Shown here in pieces: positions 45,986 to 57,520 of a stretch of 64,000 nucleotides of DNA. The notes below the pieces were generated by a model, which ran no database searches, was not told the DNA's origin, and saw only the letters and a list, made by a program, of their open reading frames with translations. Position numbers and translations under genes: made by a program. Source of the stretch: Ideonella sp. (GTDB lineage: Bacteria; Pseudomonadota; Gammaproteobacteria; Burkholderiales; Burkholderiaceae_C); contig JADKIA010000028.1 of assembly GCA_016721465.1 (NCBI GenBank), positions 310,001 to 374,000 on the forward strand, written 5' to 3'. Position 1 is the stretch's first letter. Each line of letters begins with the position of its first letter.

Positions 45986-48592
45986 ATGGCCGCGGACGAG
46001 ACCACGGTGCGCGTCGAAGCCGACACCCCGTTCTGGAGCCTTGAGCCCGAGGCCTTGCTGAGCGGCCTGCGCAGCAACGCGCAAGGGCTCTCGGCCGTGG
46101 AGGCGCAGCGGCGTTGGCGGGTGCTGGGTCCCAACGCCATCGACGAGGAGCGGGGTGCTGGCGTGGCCCGGCTCGCATTGCGCCAGTTCAAGAGTCCGCT
46201 GGTGTTGATCCTGGTGTTTGGCTGCGCGGTGTCGGCGTCGCTGCGCCAGTGGCTGGACGCGGCCATCATCCTGGCCATCGTCCTGGGCAGTTGCGGCCTG
46301 GGCTTCGCGCAGGAGTACCGCGCGTCCACCGCCGTGGCGCAGTTGCGCCGCCGACTGGCCCTGACCGTGAAAGTCTGGCGCGACGGCACGCTGTGCACGC
46401 GCGAGGCAAGCCAGTTGGTGCCCGGCGATGTCGTCCAGCTGTCGGCCGGCAACCTGATCCCGGCGGATGGCCGGGTGCTGCAGGCCTGCGACTTCCTGGT
46501 CTCCGAGGCCAGCCTCACCGGCGAATCGTACCCAGTGGAAAAGCAGCCCGCGGTGCTGGATGCCGAGGCACCGATGGCCCACCGCAGCAATGCCGTCTTC
46601 CTGGGCACCTCGGTGCGCAGCGGCACGGCCACGATGCTGGTGGTGCACACCGGCGAGCGCACGGCCTATGGTTCGCTCGCGGCCAGCTTGCGCACCGTGG
46701 CCCCTGAAACCGAATTCGAACGGGGCGTGCAGCAGTTCGGCACCTTGCTGGTGCGGGTGATGGTGGTGATGGTGTTGTTCGTGCTGATCGTCAACCTGGG
46801 ACTGGGACGGCCATGGATCGATTCGCTGCTGTTTGCCGTCGCGCTGGCGGTGGGCCTGTCGCCTGAGTTGCTGCCCGCCATCATGAGCGTCACGCTGTCG
46901 TCGGGTGCGCGCAAGATGGCGCAGCGCGGCGTCATCGTGCGGCGACTCGAGGCGATCGAGAACCTCGGCGGCATGGACCTGCTGTGCACCGACAAGACCG
47001 GCACCCTCACCGAGGGCCTGATGACGCTGGACGCCGCCGTCACGCCACAGGGCCTGGCCTCGCCCGAGGTGCTGCGATTGGCTTATCTGAATGCCGCAAT
47101 GGAGACCGGCATCGACAACCCGCTGGATGCCGCGCTGGTGGCCGCCGGTGAACGGGCCGGCCTGGACACGCAGGGCCTGCGCAAGGTCGACGAGATCCCC
47201 TACGACTTTCTGCGCAAGCGGCTGACCATCGTGGTCGCGCAGCCGTCGGCCGAGCAGCACCTGATCATCACCAAGGGTGCCTTCGACAAGGTGCTGTCGG
47301 TGTGCACGCAAGTGGCGCACGCGGGTGGGGCGCTGGCCCTGGACGAGGCGCAGCGCGCCGGGCTGCAGGCCTGGTTCCAGGAGCAGGGCATGCGTGGCCT
47401 GCGCCTGCTCGGCCTGGCGACGCGGACGGTGGCACCGCAGGGCGGCTACGGTCATGCCGACGAAGCCGGCATGTGCTTTGCCGGCTTCCTGGTCTTTGCC
47501 GATCCACCCAAGGCCGATGTCAAGGACACGCTGCGGCTGCTGGCATCGCGCGGCATCGGCATCAAGATCATCACCGGCGACAACCGCCATGTGGCCGCCC
47601 ACGTGGCCGCCAGTGTCGGCCTGGATGCCCGGGCCATGCTGACCGGGGAGCAGATCAACGCCATGAAGGACGAGGCGTTGTGGCATCGCGCGGAGAAGAC
47701 CACGCTGTTCGTCGAAGTCGATCCGCAGCAGAAGGAGCGCATCGTGCGCGCCCTGCAGCACGCCGGCCACACCGTGGGCTACCTGGGCGATGGCATCAAC
47801 GATGCGCCGGCGCTGCACGCGGCGGACGTGGGCATCTCGGTCGATCAGGCCGTGGACGTGGCCCGCGAGAGCGCCGACGTGGTGTTGCTGCGCCGTGACC
47901 TGGACGTGCTGTGCCAGGGCGTTGAAGACGGCCGGCGCACCTTCGCCAACACGCTCAAGTACATCGGCATCACCACCAGCGCCAACTTCGGCAACATGGT
48001 GAGCATGGCGCTGGCGGCGCCGCTGCTGCCCTTCCTGCCGCTGGCGGCCAAGCAGATCCTGCTGAACAACTTCCTGTCGGACCTGCCCTCGCTCACCATC
48101 GCGACCGATCGGGTCGACGAAGAGACGCTCAACACTGCGCAGCGCTGGGACGTGCACGACCTGCGCCGCTACATGATTGTCTTTGGCCTGACCAGCACGG
48201 TGTTCGACCTGCTCAGCTTCGGGCTGCTGCTGAAGGTCTTCGATGCCCATGAGGCCTTGTTCCAGACGGCCTGGTTCGTCGTCTCGCTGTTGACCGAACT
48301 GGTCGTGGTGCTGTTGCTGCGCACGCACCGGCCGGCCTGGCGCAGCCGACCCGGAACGCTGCTGTGGGTGTCGACGGTGGCCGTGGCAGGCCTGGCGGTG
48401 GCGCTGCCCTTTGCCACGCCGCTGGCAGGGCTGTTCGGCATGGTGGTGCCGCCGGGGCCGTTGTGGCTGAGCATGGGTGCGATCGTGCTCGGCTATGTGC
48501 TGGCCACCGAAGCCGTGAAGTGGCGCTTCTACGCAGTGCCGGCGCGGCGCAGGCGTGGGCGGGTGCAGGCCCGGCGGCGGCGGCGCAGCTGA
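45986..48592 (+). CDS. MgtA-like magnesium-translocating P-type ATPase
   Basis: An 868-residue type IIIB P-type ATPase, thought to drive Mg2+ into the cytoplasm. TGES (SLTGESYPVEKQ) in the actuator domain, phosphorylation motif DKTGTLT with Asp336, membrane motif GLSPELLPAIMSVTLSSGARKMA and the hinge GDGINDAPALHAADVGISVD are seen, followed by a C-terminal membrane bundle. Sequence and GLSPELLP place it with MgtA/MgtB rather than calcium or heavy-metal pumps. The 73-bp leader is too short for the mgtA riboswitch known in enterobacteria. Gene follows the universal stress gene, suggesting stress-coupled expression. Confidence 0.87.
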   Translation: MAADETTVRVEADTPFWSLEPEALLSGLRSNAQGLSAVEAQRRWRVLGPNAIDEERGAGVARLALRQFKSPLVLILVFGCAVSASLRQWLDAAIILAIVLGSCGLGFAQEYRASTAVAQLRRRLALTVKVWRDGTLCTREASQLVPGDVVQLSAGNLIPADGRVLQACDFLVSEASLTGESYPVEKQPAVLDAEAPMAHRSNAVFLGTSVRSGTATMLVVHTGERTAYGSLAASLRTVAPETEFERGVQQFGTLLVRVMVVMVLFVLIVNLGLGRPWIDSLLFAVALAVGLSPELLPAIMSVTLSSGARKMAQRGVIVRRLEAIENLGGMDLLCTDKTGTLTEGLMTLDAAVTPQGLASPEVLRLAYLNAAMETGIDNPLDAALVAAGERAGLDTQGLRKVDEIPYDFLRKRLTIVVAQPSAEQHLIITKGAFDKVLSVCTQVAHAGGALALDEAQRAGLQAWFQEQGMRGLRLLGLATRTVAPQGGYGHADEAGMCFAGFLVFADPPKADVKDTLRLLASRGIGIKIITGDNRHVAAHVAASVGLDARAMLTGEQINAMKDEALWHRAEKTTLFVEVDPQQKERIVRALQHAGHTVGYLGDGINDAPALHAADVGISVDQAVDVARESADVVLLRRDLDVLCQGVEDGRRTFANTLKYIGITTSANFGNMVSMALAAPLLPFLPLAAKQILLNNFLSDLPSLTIATDRVDEETLNTAQRWDVHDLRRYMIVFGLTSTVFDLLSFGLLLKVFDAHEALFQTAWFVVSLLTELVVVLLLRTHRPAWRSRPGTLLWVSTVAVAGLAVALPFATPLAGLFGMVVPPGPLWLSMGAIVLGYVLATEAVKWRFYAVPARRRRGRVQARRRRRS

Positions 48593-48686
48593 CGGCCCGG
48601 CGCAGCGCCGTGCCCCAAGGGCACCAGGCGGCGCATCGAGTCCGGGCAATGCGCGGCGTCGCAGGGCATGGCGAAGCGTCCGCGCC

Positions 48687-51059
<2,373 letters not shown>

Positions 51060-51079
51060 CGGGGTTCACCTCGGCCCAC

Positions 51080-51120
51080 AGGCTAGCCCCGCCTGCAGCG
51101 AAGCGCTTGAGTCTGCGCAA
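51080..51120 (-). promoter_or_regulatory. FNR-like class II promoter of lon
   Basis: Plus-strand TTGAGTCTGCGCAA (51107-51120) matches the dyad at 7 of 8; read on the minus strand TAGCCT (51080-51085) follows at exactly 21 bp, 20 bp before the lon start. Confidence 0.5.
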
Positions 51121-51176
51121 TCGGGTCGCTATCGAGCCGGCCCGCTGCGCCGCCACGGGTTTCCCAGGCCGCGCTG

Positions 51177-54100
51177 TCAGCAGGGGTCGGCGGCCAACTC
51201 CTCGATGCTCAGCAACACCAGCTTGCCGTTGCCGGGCTGCGAGGCGTCGCCCCGACCGACCACCTGGCGCGCGCTGAAGCGCAGGCGCTTCGGGCCCCGT
51301 TCCGGCAAGCAGTGATCCAGCAGGCGCGGTTCGAATCCACCGTCGCGCGGCAGCACGGTGTCGAGCAGCTCGCGCAGCGCCGGGCAATCCCACTGGCCGT
51401 TGCCGAGTGCGAAGAAGGGCTGCCCCAGCGCGGTCTCGGCTGTGCCGCCGAAGGTGGTGAAGTAGGCGCGGTTCGCGACGCTGACCTTCAGCCCCGCATC
51501 GAGCACAACCAGCGGTCCGTGCACCGTGTCGACGATCCCTTCGGCCAGGGCCAGCGCCTTGCGCGTGGCGATGGCCTGCACGCGCTCCGTCACGTCGGCG
51601 AAGGTCAGCACCACGCCGTCGATCTGGTTGTCCATGGTGCGATAGGGCTGGATGCGCGCCAGGTACCAGGTGCCGCCGGGCGTCCTGACCTCGCGCTCGA
51701 CCGAGGTCAGCGAATCCAGCACATCCTGCGCATCGACCAGCAACAGATCGCCCTCGGTCAGCTCGCTGCGGATGTCGGCCAGCGGCCGTCCCAGATCGGC
51801 CGCCAGCAGCCGGTACACCTTGGTGGCTTCCCGGGTGAAGCGTCGGATGGCCAGCTTCCGGTCGAGGAAGATCGTGCCGACGCGGATGTTGTCGAGCAGG
51901 TTCTTCATGTCGTCCTGCATGTGGGCCATCTGCTCGATCTTGACCTGCAGTTCGACGTTGACCGTGGTCAGCTCCTCGTTCACCGATTGCAACTCCTCCT
52001 TCGACGTCTCCAGCTCCTCGATCGTCGACTGCAGTTCCTCGTTGGACGACTGCAACTCCTCGTTTGCCGACTTGAGCTCTTCGTTCGAGGCCTGCTGCTC
52101 CTCGAGGACGCCCTTCATGCCCGCCTTGGCCAGCGCCAGCTCGCGCTGCAGTTCGTCGATGTGCCGCGCTTCGCCCGCACTGCCGCTGCGCGGCCGTCGA
52201 CGCGGGGCTGGCACTGCTGCTGCGCTGGCAATGTCCTGGAAACTGATCAACAGCATGCCGCTGCCGGCCTCCCGCTCAGTGAGTCGGCGCAGGTTCAGGC
52301 GAACGGCCTGCGCGACGCCGTTGGTCATCACCGTCGTGTCATGGCTCCAACTCAGTTGCTGGCCATCCTGCGCGGCGCGCAGGGCCTCGCGCAGCTCCAG
52401 TTGCATGCCGTCGCGGGCCATCTCGACCACGTCGTGTGTCGGGCGGCCCTGTGCCGGCCTCAGGTACTTGCCGGTGTCGCCGTACACGTACAGGATGTTG
52501 CCCTGCAGGTCGGTGAGCACGGCCGCCGGCGCAAACGTCTGCAGCAGGCTGCGCCGCGCCAGTTCGGCAAGCTGCGAGTCCCTGGCGCGTGCGCCGTGGG
52601 CCGGCGTGGCGTGGGCCGCCTCACTGCCGGTCCAGGCCAGGTCGCCGGCCGGCAGCGGCGGGCGCGGTGTCAGCGTCGCCCTGGCGCGGTAGAACTTCCA
52701 TTTGCGGTCGATCGGTTCGAACAGCTCGGTGTGGTCGCCAATGCTCTCCGAGGGCGACAGGAACAGCACGCCGCCGGGTTTGAGCGCATGGTGAAAGATG
52801 GGTATCAACCGGTTCTGCAGTTCGGGTTCGAGGTAGATCATCAGGTTGCGGCAGGCCAGCAGATCCAGGCGCGAAAAAGGCGGGTCCTTGATGACGCTTT
52901 GTGTCGCGAACACCACCATGTCGCGCACCTCCTTGCGGACGCGGTAGCCGCTGTCCTCCTTGGTGAAGAACCGGCGCAGGCGTTCGGGCGAAACATCCTG
53001 TGCGATGTTGGGGGTGTACAGGCCGGTGCGCGCCGCCGCGATCGCGTCGTCGTCCAGGTCGGTGCTGTACAGCTGCACCTTCGGGTTGCTGCCCGTTTCG
53101 TCCATCCACTCGCGCAGCAGGATGGCGATCGAGTAGGCCTCCTCGCCGGTGGCGCAGCCCGCAACCCAGATGCGCAGGGCCTGGGCTTCAGGCCTTCCGG
53201 CCATCAGCTTGGGCAGGATGTCGTCCTTGAGCACCGCGAAGGCCAGTGGATCGCGGAAGAAGCTGGTGACGTTGATCAGCAGTTCGCGGAACAGGGTCTG
53301 CAACTCGGCCGGATGCTCGCGCAGGAAGCGCAGGTAGACCGCCACATCGTCGATGCCGTGCTGTGCCATGCGCCGCTCGATGCGGCGGCCGATGGTGCTG
53401 CTCTTGTACTGCGAGAAATCATGGCCGAGGCCCGAGCGCAGCAACATCATGATCTTGTTCAGCCCGCCGCCCGCGTTCACTGCCAAGCCTGCGCCGACGC
53501 GGGCCGGTGACAACGCACGCAGCGCGCGCTGCAGCGCCTGCGGCATCTCGCACGGCACCAACACCTGCGCCGCATAGCCGGCGCCGATGGCGCTGCGTGG
53601 CATGCCGTCGTACTTGGCGCTGCCGGGATCCTGCACCAGGCACAGCCCACCAGCACCGCCCACCGCGCGCAGCCCCAGCGTGCCGTCGGTGCCGGTTCCC
53701 GACAGGATGATGCCGATGGCGCGCTCGCCCTGGTCCTCGGCCAGTGAGCGCAAGAAGGCGTCGATCGGCATGCGCAGCCCGCGCGGCTCGGTCGGCACGC
53801 TCAGCTGCAACGCGCCATGAAAGATCACCAAGTCGCGGTTCGGCGGAATCACGTGCACCCGATCGGCCTCGACCACCATCTGGTCTTGCGCCTCGACGAC
53901 CGGCATCGCCGTGCTGCGCTGCAGGATCTCCGTCAGGATGCTGGCATGACTCGGGTCCAGGTGCTGGACCAGCACGAAGCCCATGCCGCTGTCGGCCGGC
54001 ATGGCCTGGAAGAACTGCTCGAATGCCTCAAGACCGCCCGCTGACGCACCGATCCCGACGATGGGCGGCGCGGGCTTCGAGGTCAGCGCAGCGCGACCCG

Positions 54101-54197
54101 GCACCTCGGCTTGGGTCGGCCCAGCCTCGGCCTGGCGGCGTGCCGCCGTCACGGCGGCACGGGCGGGTGCCCGTGGCGGACTCTTCCTGGATGCCAT
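51177..54197 (-). CDS. CheB-CheR fusion with coiled coil and PAS domains
   Basis: A 1006-residue chemotaxis-like signalling protein. Residues about 40-230 form a CheB methylesterase with the triad Ser52 (IGASAGG), His79 (QHLDP) and Asp171 (GTGTDGT). A CheR methyltransferase follows (SSTIGRRIERRMA; NVTSFFRDPLAF; VAGCATGEEAYSIAI; LLACRNLMIYL). Then comes a PAS-like region, a coiled coil made of repeated NEELKSANEELQSSNEEL heptads, and two more PAS domains (VGTIFLDRKLAIRRFT; GPLVVLDAGLKVSVANRAYF). Many relatives end in a histidine kinase; this one stops after PAS. ATG 54197 is supported by GGAG. No other chemotaxis gene is near. Confidence 0.88.
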   Translation of the reverse strand: MASRKSPPRAPARAAVTAARRQAEAGPTQAEVPGRAALTSKPAPPIVGIGASAGGLEAFEQFFQAMPADSGMGFVLVQHLDPSHASILTEILQRSTAMPVVEAQDQMVVEADRVHVIPPNRDLVIFHGALQLSVPTEPRGLRMPIDAFLRSLAEDQGERAIGIILSGTGTDGTLGLRAVGGAGGLCLVQDPGSAKYDGMPRSAIGAGYAAQVLVPCEMPQALQRALRALSPARVGAGLAVNAGGGLNKIMMLLRSGLGHDFSQYKSSTIGRRIERRMAQHGIDDVAVYLRFLREHPAELQTLFRELLINVTSFFRDPLAFAVLKDDILPKLMAGRPEAQALRIWVAGCATGEEAYSIAILLREWMDETGSNPKVQLYSTDLDDDAIAAARTGLYTPNIAQDVSPERLRRFFTKEDSGYRVRKEVRDMVVFATQSVIKDPPFSRLDLLACRNLMIYLEPELQNRLIPIFHHALKPGGVLFLSPSESIGDHTELFEPIDRKWKFYRARATLTPRPPLPAGDLAWTGSEAAHATPAHGARARDSQLAELARRSLLQTFAPAAVLTDLQGNILYVYGDTGKYLRPAQGRPTHDVVEMARDGMQLELREALRAAQDGQQLSWSHDTTVMTNGVAQAVRLNLRRLTEREAGSGMLLISFQDIASAAAVPAPRRRPRSGSAGEARHIDELQRELALAKAGMKGVLEEQQASNEELKSANEELQSSNEELQSTIEELETSKEELQSVNEELTTVNVELQVKIEQMAHMQDDMKNLLDNIRVGTIFLDRKLAIRRFTREATKVYRLLAADLGRPLADIRSELTEGDLLLVDAQDVLDSLTSVEREVRTPGGTWYLARIQPYRTMDNQIDGVVLTFADVTERVQAIATRKALALAEGIVDTVHGPLVVLDAGLKVSVANRAYFTTFGGTAETALGQPFFALGNGQWDCPALRELLDTVLPRDGGFEPRLLDHCLPERGPKRLRFSARQVVGRGDASQPGNGKLVLLSIEELAADPC

Positions 54198-54334
54198 GCC
54201 AATCGCTCCTGCATCGAACGCCGGGTTGGCGCTGTTTGCGCGCACCTGCTCGGCCGCGCCGCAACGCTGCGGACATCATCGCATTGCCTGTGCATCGATG
54301 ACCCGCGGCGGCCCAGACACCGTCACGTCGTCGG

Positions 54335-54376
54335 TTGAGTTGACTCAATCGGCTCGGCCGGGGTGCGGACCACGAT
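54335..54376 (+). promoter_or_regulatory. FNR-like promoter of the solitary groEL
   Basis: TTGAGTTGACTCAA (54335-54348) is a full TTGA-N6-TCAA match with 6-bp arms TTGAGT/ACTCAA. CACGAT (54371-54376, 3 of 6) follows at 22 bp. Confidence 0.6.
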
Positions 54377-54405
54377 GCTGTGAACGCAAGTGAGCGGAGT
54401 GAGCC

Positions 54406-56040
54406 ATGACGGCCAAGCGCCTTCTGTTCGGGGATGAGGCCCGCGACAAGATTCGCCGCGGTGTGAATGTGCTGGCCGATGCGGTGAAGGTCACGCTGGG
54501 CCCGCGCGGCCGCACGGTGATCCTGCAGCGCGATTTCGGTGCGCCGCAGATCGTCAATTCCGGCGTGCTGGTGGCCAAGGCCGTCGAACTCGAGGACCAC
54601 TTCGAGAACATGGGGGCGCAGCTGTTGCGCGAGGTGGCCGCCCGCACCAGCGAGAAGGCGGGTGACGGCACGACCACGGCCACCGTGCTCGCCCACGCGA
54701 TGATCGAGGAAGGCACACGCTACCTGGCCGGCGGCATGAACCCGATGGACCTGCGGCGCGGCATGGAGCTGGCCATCGATGCGGTGGTGGCCGAGATCCA
54801 CCGGCTGGCTCGGCCCTGCCAGGACTCGCAGGAGATTGCCCATGTCGCGTCGATCTCGGCCAACAACGATCGCTCGATCGGCGAGTTGCTGGCCCGTGCG
54901 ATCGACAAGGTCGGGCGCGAAGGGGCCATCTCGATCGAGGACGGTTCGGGGCTGACCAGCGAGCTCGAAGTGGTCGAGGGCCTGCAGTTCGACCGCGGCT
55001 TCCTCTCGCCGTACTTCATCAACAACGCCGAGCGGCAGAGTGCGGTGCTCGAGGACGCGGCGATCCTGCTGTATGACAGCAAGCTGTCGTCGTTGAAGGA
55101 TCTGCTGCCGCTGCTCGAAGAGGTGGTGAAGGCGGGCCGTCCGCTGCTGGTGGTGGCCGAGGAGGTGGACAGCGAAGCCCTGGCCACGCTGGTCATCAAC
55201 ACCATGCGCGGCACGATCAAGACCTGCGCCGTCAAGGCACCCGGCTTCGGTGATCGGCGCAAGGCCATGTTGCAGGACATCGCGGTGCTGACGGGCGGGC
55301 GCGTGATCAGCGAAGAGGTCGGCCTGTCGCTGGCCAAGGCCACGCTCGCCGATCTGGGCGGCGCAAGGCGCGTCGAGGTTGGCAAGGACGACAGCACGGT
55401 GATTGGCGGTGCTGGCACCGCGGCGGCGATTGCCGAACGCATCGGCAGCCTGCGCAAGGAGCGCGAGGCGGCCAGCAGCGACTACGACCGCGAGAAACTC
55501 GACGAGCGCATCGCCAAGCTCTCCGGCGGCGTGGCGTTGATCAAGGTCGGCGCGGCCACCGAATCCGAGCTGAAGGAACGCAAGATCCGTGTCGAGGATG
55601 CCTTGCACGCCACGCGCGCGGCGGTCGAGGAGGGCGTGGTGCCCGGCGGTGGCGTGGCCTTGCTGAGGGCGCGGCGTGCGCTTGCCGGGATCAAGGCGGC
55701 GTCGCTGGACCAGGACTCGGGCGTGCGCATCGTCGCCCGCGCGTTGGAAGAGCCGCTGCGCCGCATCGTTGCCAATGCCGGCGGCGAGCCGTCGGTGGTG
55801 TTGCACTGCGTCGACGATTCGAACGATCGTGCCTTCGGCTACAACGCCGCCACCGGCGCATACGGCGATCTGCTGCAGATGGGTGTGATCGATCCGGCGA
55901 AGGTGACCCGGCTGGCGCTGCAGAACGCCGGCTCGATCGCCGGGCTGATCCTGACCACCGACTGCATGATCGCCAATGCGCCCGAGACCAAGTCGGCATC
56001 GGGCATCGGCTATCCGGGCGGCGCCGAGCCCTCGTTCTGA
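54406..56040 (+). CDS. groEL: GroEL-type chaperonin (solitary paralogue)
   Basis: A 544-residue chaperonin subunit. TLGPRGRTVILQ, GDGTTTATVLA (86-96), ISANNDRSIGELLARAIDKVGREGAISIEDG and VVPGGGVALLRAR are standard GroEL blocks. It differs from the housekeeping protein in lacking an adjacent groES and in its C-terminus SGIGYPGGAEPSF, which has no Gly-Gly-Met tail. It therefore looks like a specialised copy that borrows GroES from elsewhere or works without it. Preceded by an FNR-like promoter; followed by a hydrolase-like gene 54 bp away, likely in the same transcript. Confidence 0.92.
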   Translation: MTAKRLLFGDEARDKIRRGVNVLADAVKVTLGPRGRTVILQRDFGAPQIVNSGVLVAKAVELEDHFENMGAQLLREVAARTSEKAGDGTTTATVLAHAMIEEGTRYLAGGMNPMDLRRGMELAIDAVVAEIHRLARPCQDSQEIAHVASISANNDRSIGELLARAIDKVGREGAISIEDGSGLTSELEVVEGLQFDRGFLSPYFINNAERQSAVLEDAAILLYDSKLSSLKDLLPLLEEVVKAGRPLLVVAEEVDSEALATLVINTMRGTIKTCAVKAPGFGDRRKAMLQDIAVLTGGRVISEEVGLSLAKATLADLGGARRVEVGKDDSTVIGGAGTAAAIAERIGSLRKEREAASSDYDREKLDERIAKLSGGVALIKVGAATESELKERKIRVEDALHATRAAVEEGVVPGGGVALLRARRALAGIKAASLDQDSGVRIVARALEEPLRRIVANAGGEPSVVLHCVDDSNDRAFGYNAATGAYGDLLQMGVIDPAKVTRLALQNAGSIAGLILTTDCMIANAPETKSASGIGYPGGAEPSF

Positions 56041-56094
56041 GGGCGCAAACGTCGTGCTCGGTCAACACGTCCACATCCACTCAGGGGGTGTTCC

Positions 56095-56763
56095 ATGAAC
56101 AGCACCACAGCCCAACCGGTCACGCAGGCCCAGAGCGTGGAGGTCGGCCGGCTCGGCCTGCCTGGGGAATTGAGCGTACCTCAGGATGCAAGGGGTCAGG
56201 TCCTGTTTGCCCATGGGCAAGGCAGCAACCGACTCAGCATGCGCAACTGGTGGGTGGCCGGTGTGCTGCACCAACACGGCCTGGCCACCTTGCTGTTCGA
56301 TCTGCTCAGCGACGACGAACCGGCTGAACGGAACGATCGATTCGAAGTCGAGCTGATGACGCCGCGCGTGATGCAGGCGCTCGATTGGGTGGCCACGCGA
56401 GCCGACCTGGCTGGGCTGGGCATCGGCCTGTTTGGGGCCGGCATCGGCGCGGCCGCAGCACTGCGGGCGGCCGCAGCGCGACCCGCCCAGGTGATGGCCG
56501 TGGTGTCGCGCGGCGGCCGTCCCGACCTGGCCCTGGATTGCCTGGATCGTGTGCAGGCGCCGACGCTGCTCATCGTCGGCGAGGCCGATCACGATGTGCT
56601 GGCACTCAATCGCATGGCCTTGCATCGGCTTGGCTGCCGCAAGCGGCTCGAGGTCGTGCCCGGCGCGGGGCACATGTTCAGTGAACCCGGCGCGCTCGCC
56701 AGCGTCGCTGCGCTTGCGGTGGACTGGTTCGAGTTGCACCTGTGCCGCGGGGATGCCCATTGA
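56095..56763 (+). CDS. Dienelactone hydrolase-like pseudoenzyme (nucleophile missing)
   Basis: A 222-residue alpha/beta hydrolase fold protein: VLFAHGQGSNRLSMRN, GLATLLFDLLSDDE, ADLAGLGIGLFGAGIGAAAALRAAA, LLIVGEADHDVL and GAGHMFSEPGAL are the usual blocks. The nucleophile elbow, G-A-S-x-G in relatives, reads GAGIG (114-118): position 116 is Gly (codon GGC at 56440) instead of Ser. The Asp and His partners remain. It should be catalytically dead unless another residue substitutes. The stop overlaps the next gene's start, and in other Burkholderiales the same two domains occur side by side or fused. GGGGG ribosome-binding region precedes ATG 56095. Confidence 0.78.
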   Translation: MNSTTAQPVTQAQSVEVGRLGLPGELSVPQDARGQVLFAHGQGSNRLSMRNWWVAGVLHQHGLATLLFDLLSDDEPAERNDRFEVELMTPRVMQALDWVATRADLAGLGIGLFGAGIGAAAALRAAAARPAQVMAVVSRGGRPDLALDCLDRVQAPTLLIVGEADHDVLALNRMALHRLGCRKRLEVVPGAGHMFSEPGALASVAALAVDWFELHLCRGDAH

Positions 56764-57434
56764 GCGCGCGCTTTGCCGACCGCGCATCGGCGGGCCTCGC
56801 GCTGGCCGAGCGGGTGCGTCGCCTGGCGCTGCAGGCGCCGATCGTCGTGCTGGCCTTGCCGCGCGGCGGTGTGCCGGTGGCCCTGGCGGTGGCGCGCGCG
56901 CTGAACGCCCCGCTGGATCTTCTGCTGGTGCGCAAGATCGGCGCGCCGTGGCAATCGGAGCTGGCGGTGGCGGCGGTGGTGGACGGCACGCCGCCGGAAC
57001 TCGTGCTGGACGAAACGATGCAGGCGCTGGCCGGCGCCGACCAGAACTACATCGAGGCGCAGCGGCGCGAGGCGTTGCAGGAGCTCCAGCGTCGGCGCGC
57101 CGTCTACCTGCAGGGGCGTGAGCCGCTGGACCTCGAAGGGGCCACCGTCGTGGTCGTGGACGATGGCATTGCCACCGGCACCACCGTGCGCGCCGCACTG
57201 CAGGCCCTGCGCCGCCGGCGGCCGAAGCGCCTGGTGCTGGCGGTGCCGGTCGCGCCACACGACACGCTGCAGCGCCTGGCGGCCGAAGTCGACGACATCG
57301 TCTGCCTGTCCGAGCCCGACCCGTTCCATGCCGTCGGCATGCACTACCTCGATTTCCACCAGGTCAGTGACGAAGAGGTGCTCGACGCGCTCGATGCCGC
57401 GCATCGGGAGCGGCTTGTCGGTGGAGCCGCGTGA
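56760..57434 (+). CDS. Phosphoribosyltransferase family protein
   Basis: A 224-residue type I phosphoribosyltransferase-like protein. VVLALPRGGVPVALAVARALNAPLDLLLVRKIGAPW is the N-terminal part and VVVVDDGIATGTTVRAAL (about residues 128-145) is the PRPP-binding loop. Substrate is unknown: relatives of this branch occur in stress/DosR-type clusters, not in nucleotide salvage operons. The TTG at 56760 overlaps the upstream TGA (TTGA) and has GGGGA 7 bases ahead; GTG 56742 is an in-frame alternative. Last gene of the groEL transcript unit, converging with a response regulator. Confidence 0.8.
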   Translation: MSARFADRASAGLALAERVRRLALQAPIVVLALPRGGVPVALAVARALNAPLDLLLVRKIGAPWQSELAVAAVVDGTPPELVLDETMQALAGADQNYIEAQRREALQELQRRRAVYLQGREPLDLEGATVVVVDDGIATGTTVRAALQALRRRRPKRLVLAVPVAPHDTLQRLAAEVDDIVCLSEPDPFHAVGMHYLDFHQVSDEEVLDALDAAHRERLVGGAA

Positions 57435-57488
57435 CGCGCTGCCGGGCCCGCATCGATGGGCCTTCGACCCTGTCGGCGGTGCGCTGGC

Positions 57489-57520
57489 ATCAGAGCGTGT
57501 CGAAGATCAGAGCGTGTCGA
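57489..57520. repeat. 17-bp tandem duplication at the response regulator stop
   Basis: ATCAGAGCGTGTCGA occurs at 57489-57503 and again at 57506-57520. The second copy contains the minus-strand stop codon and last codons (FDTL), so the end of the gene has been duplicated just beyond its stop. Confidence 0.7.
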
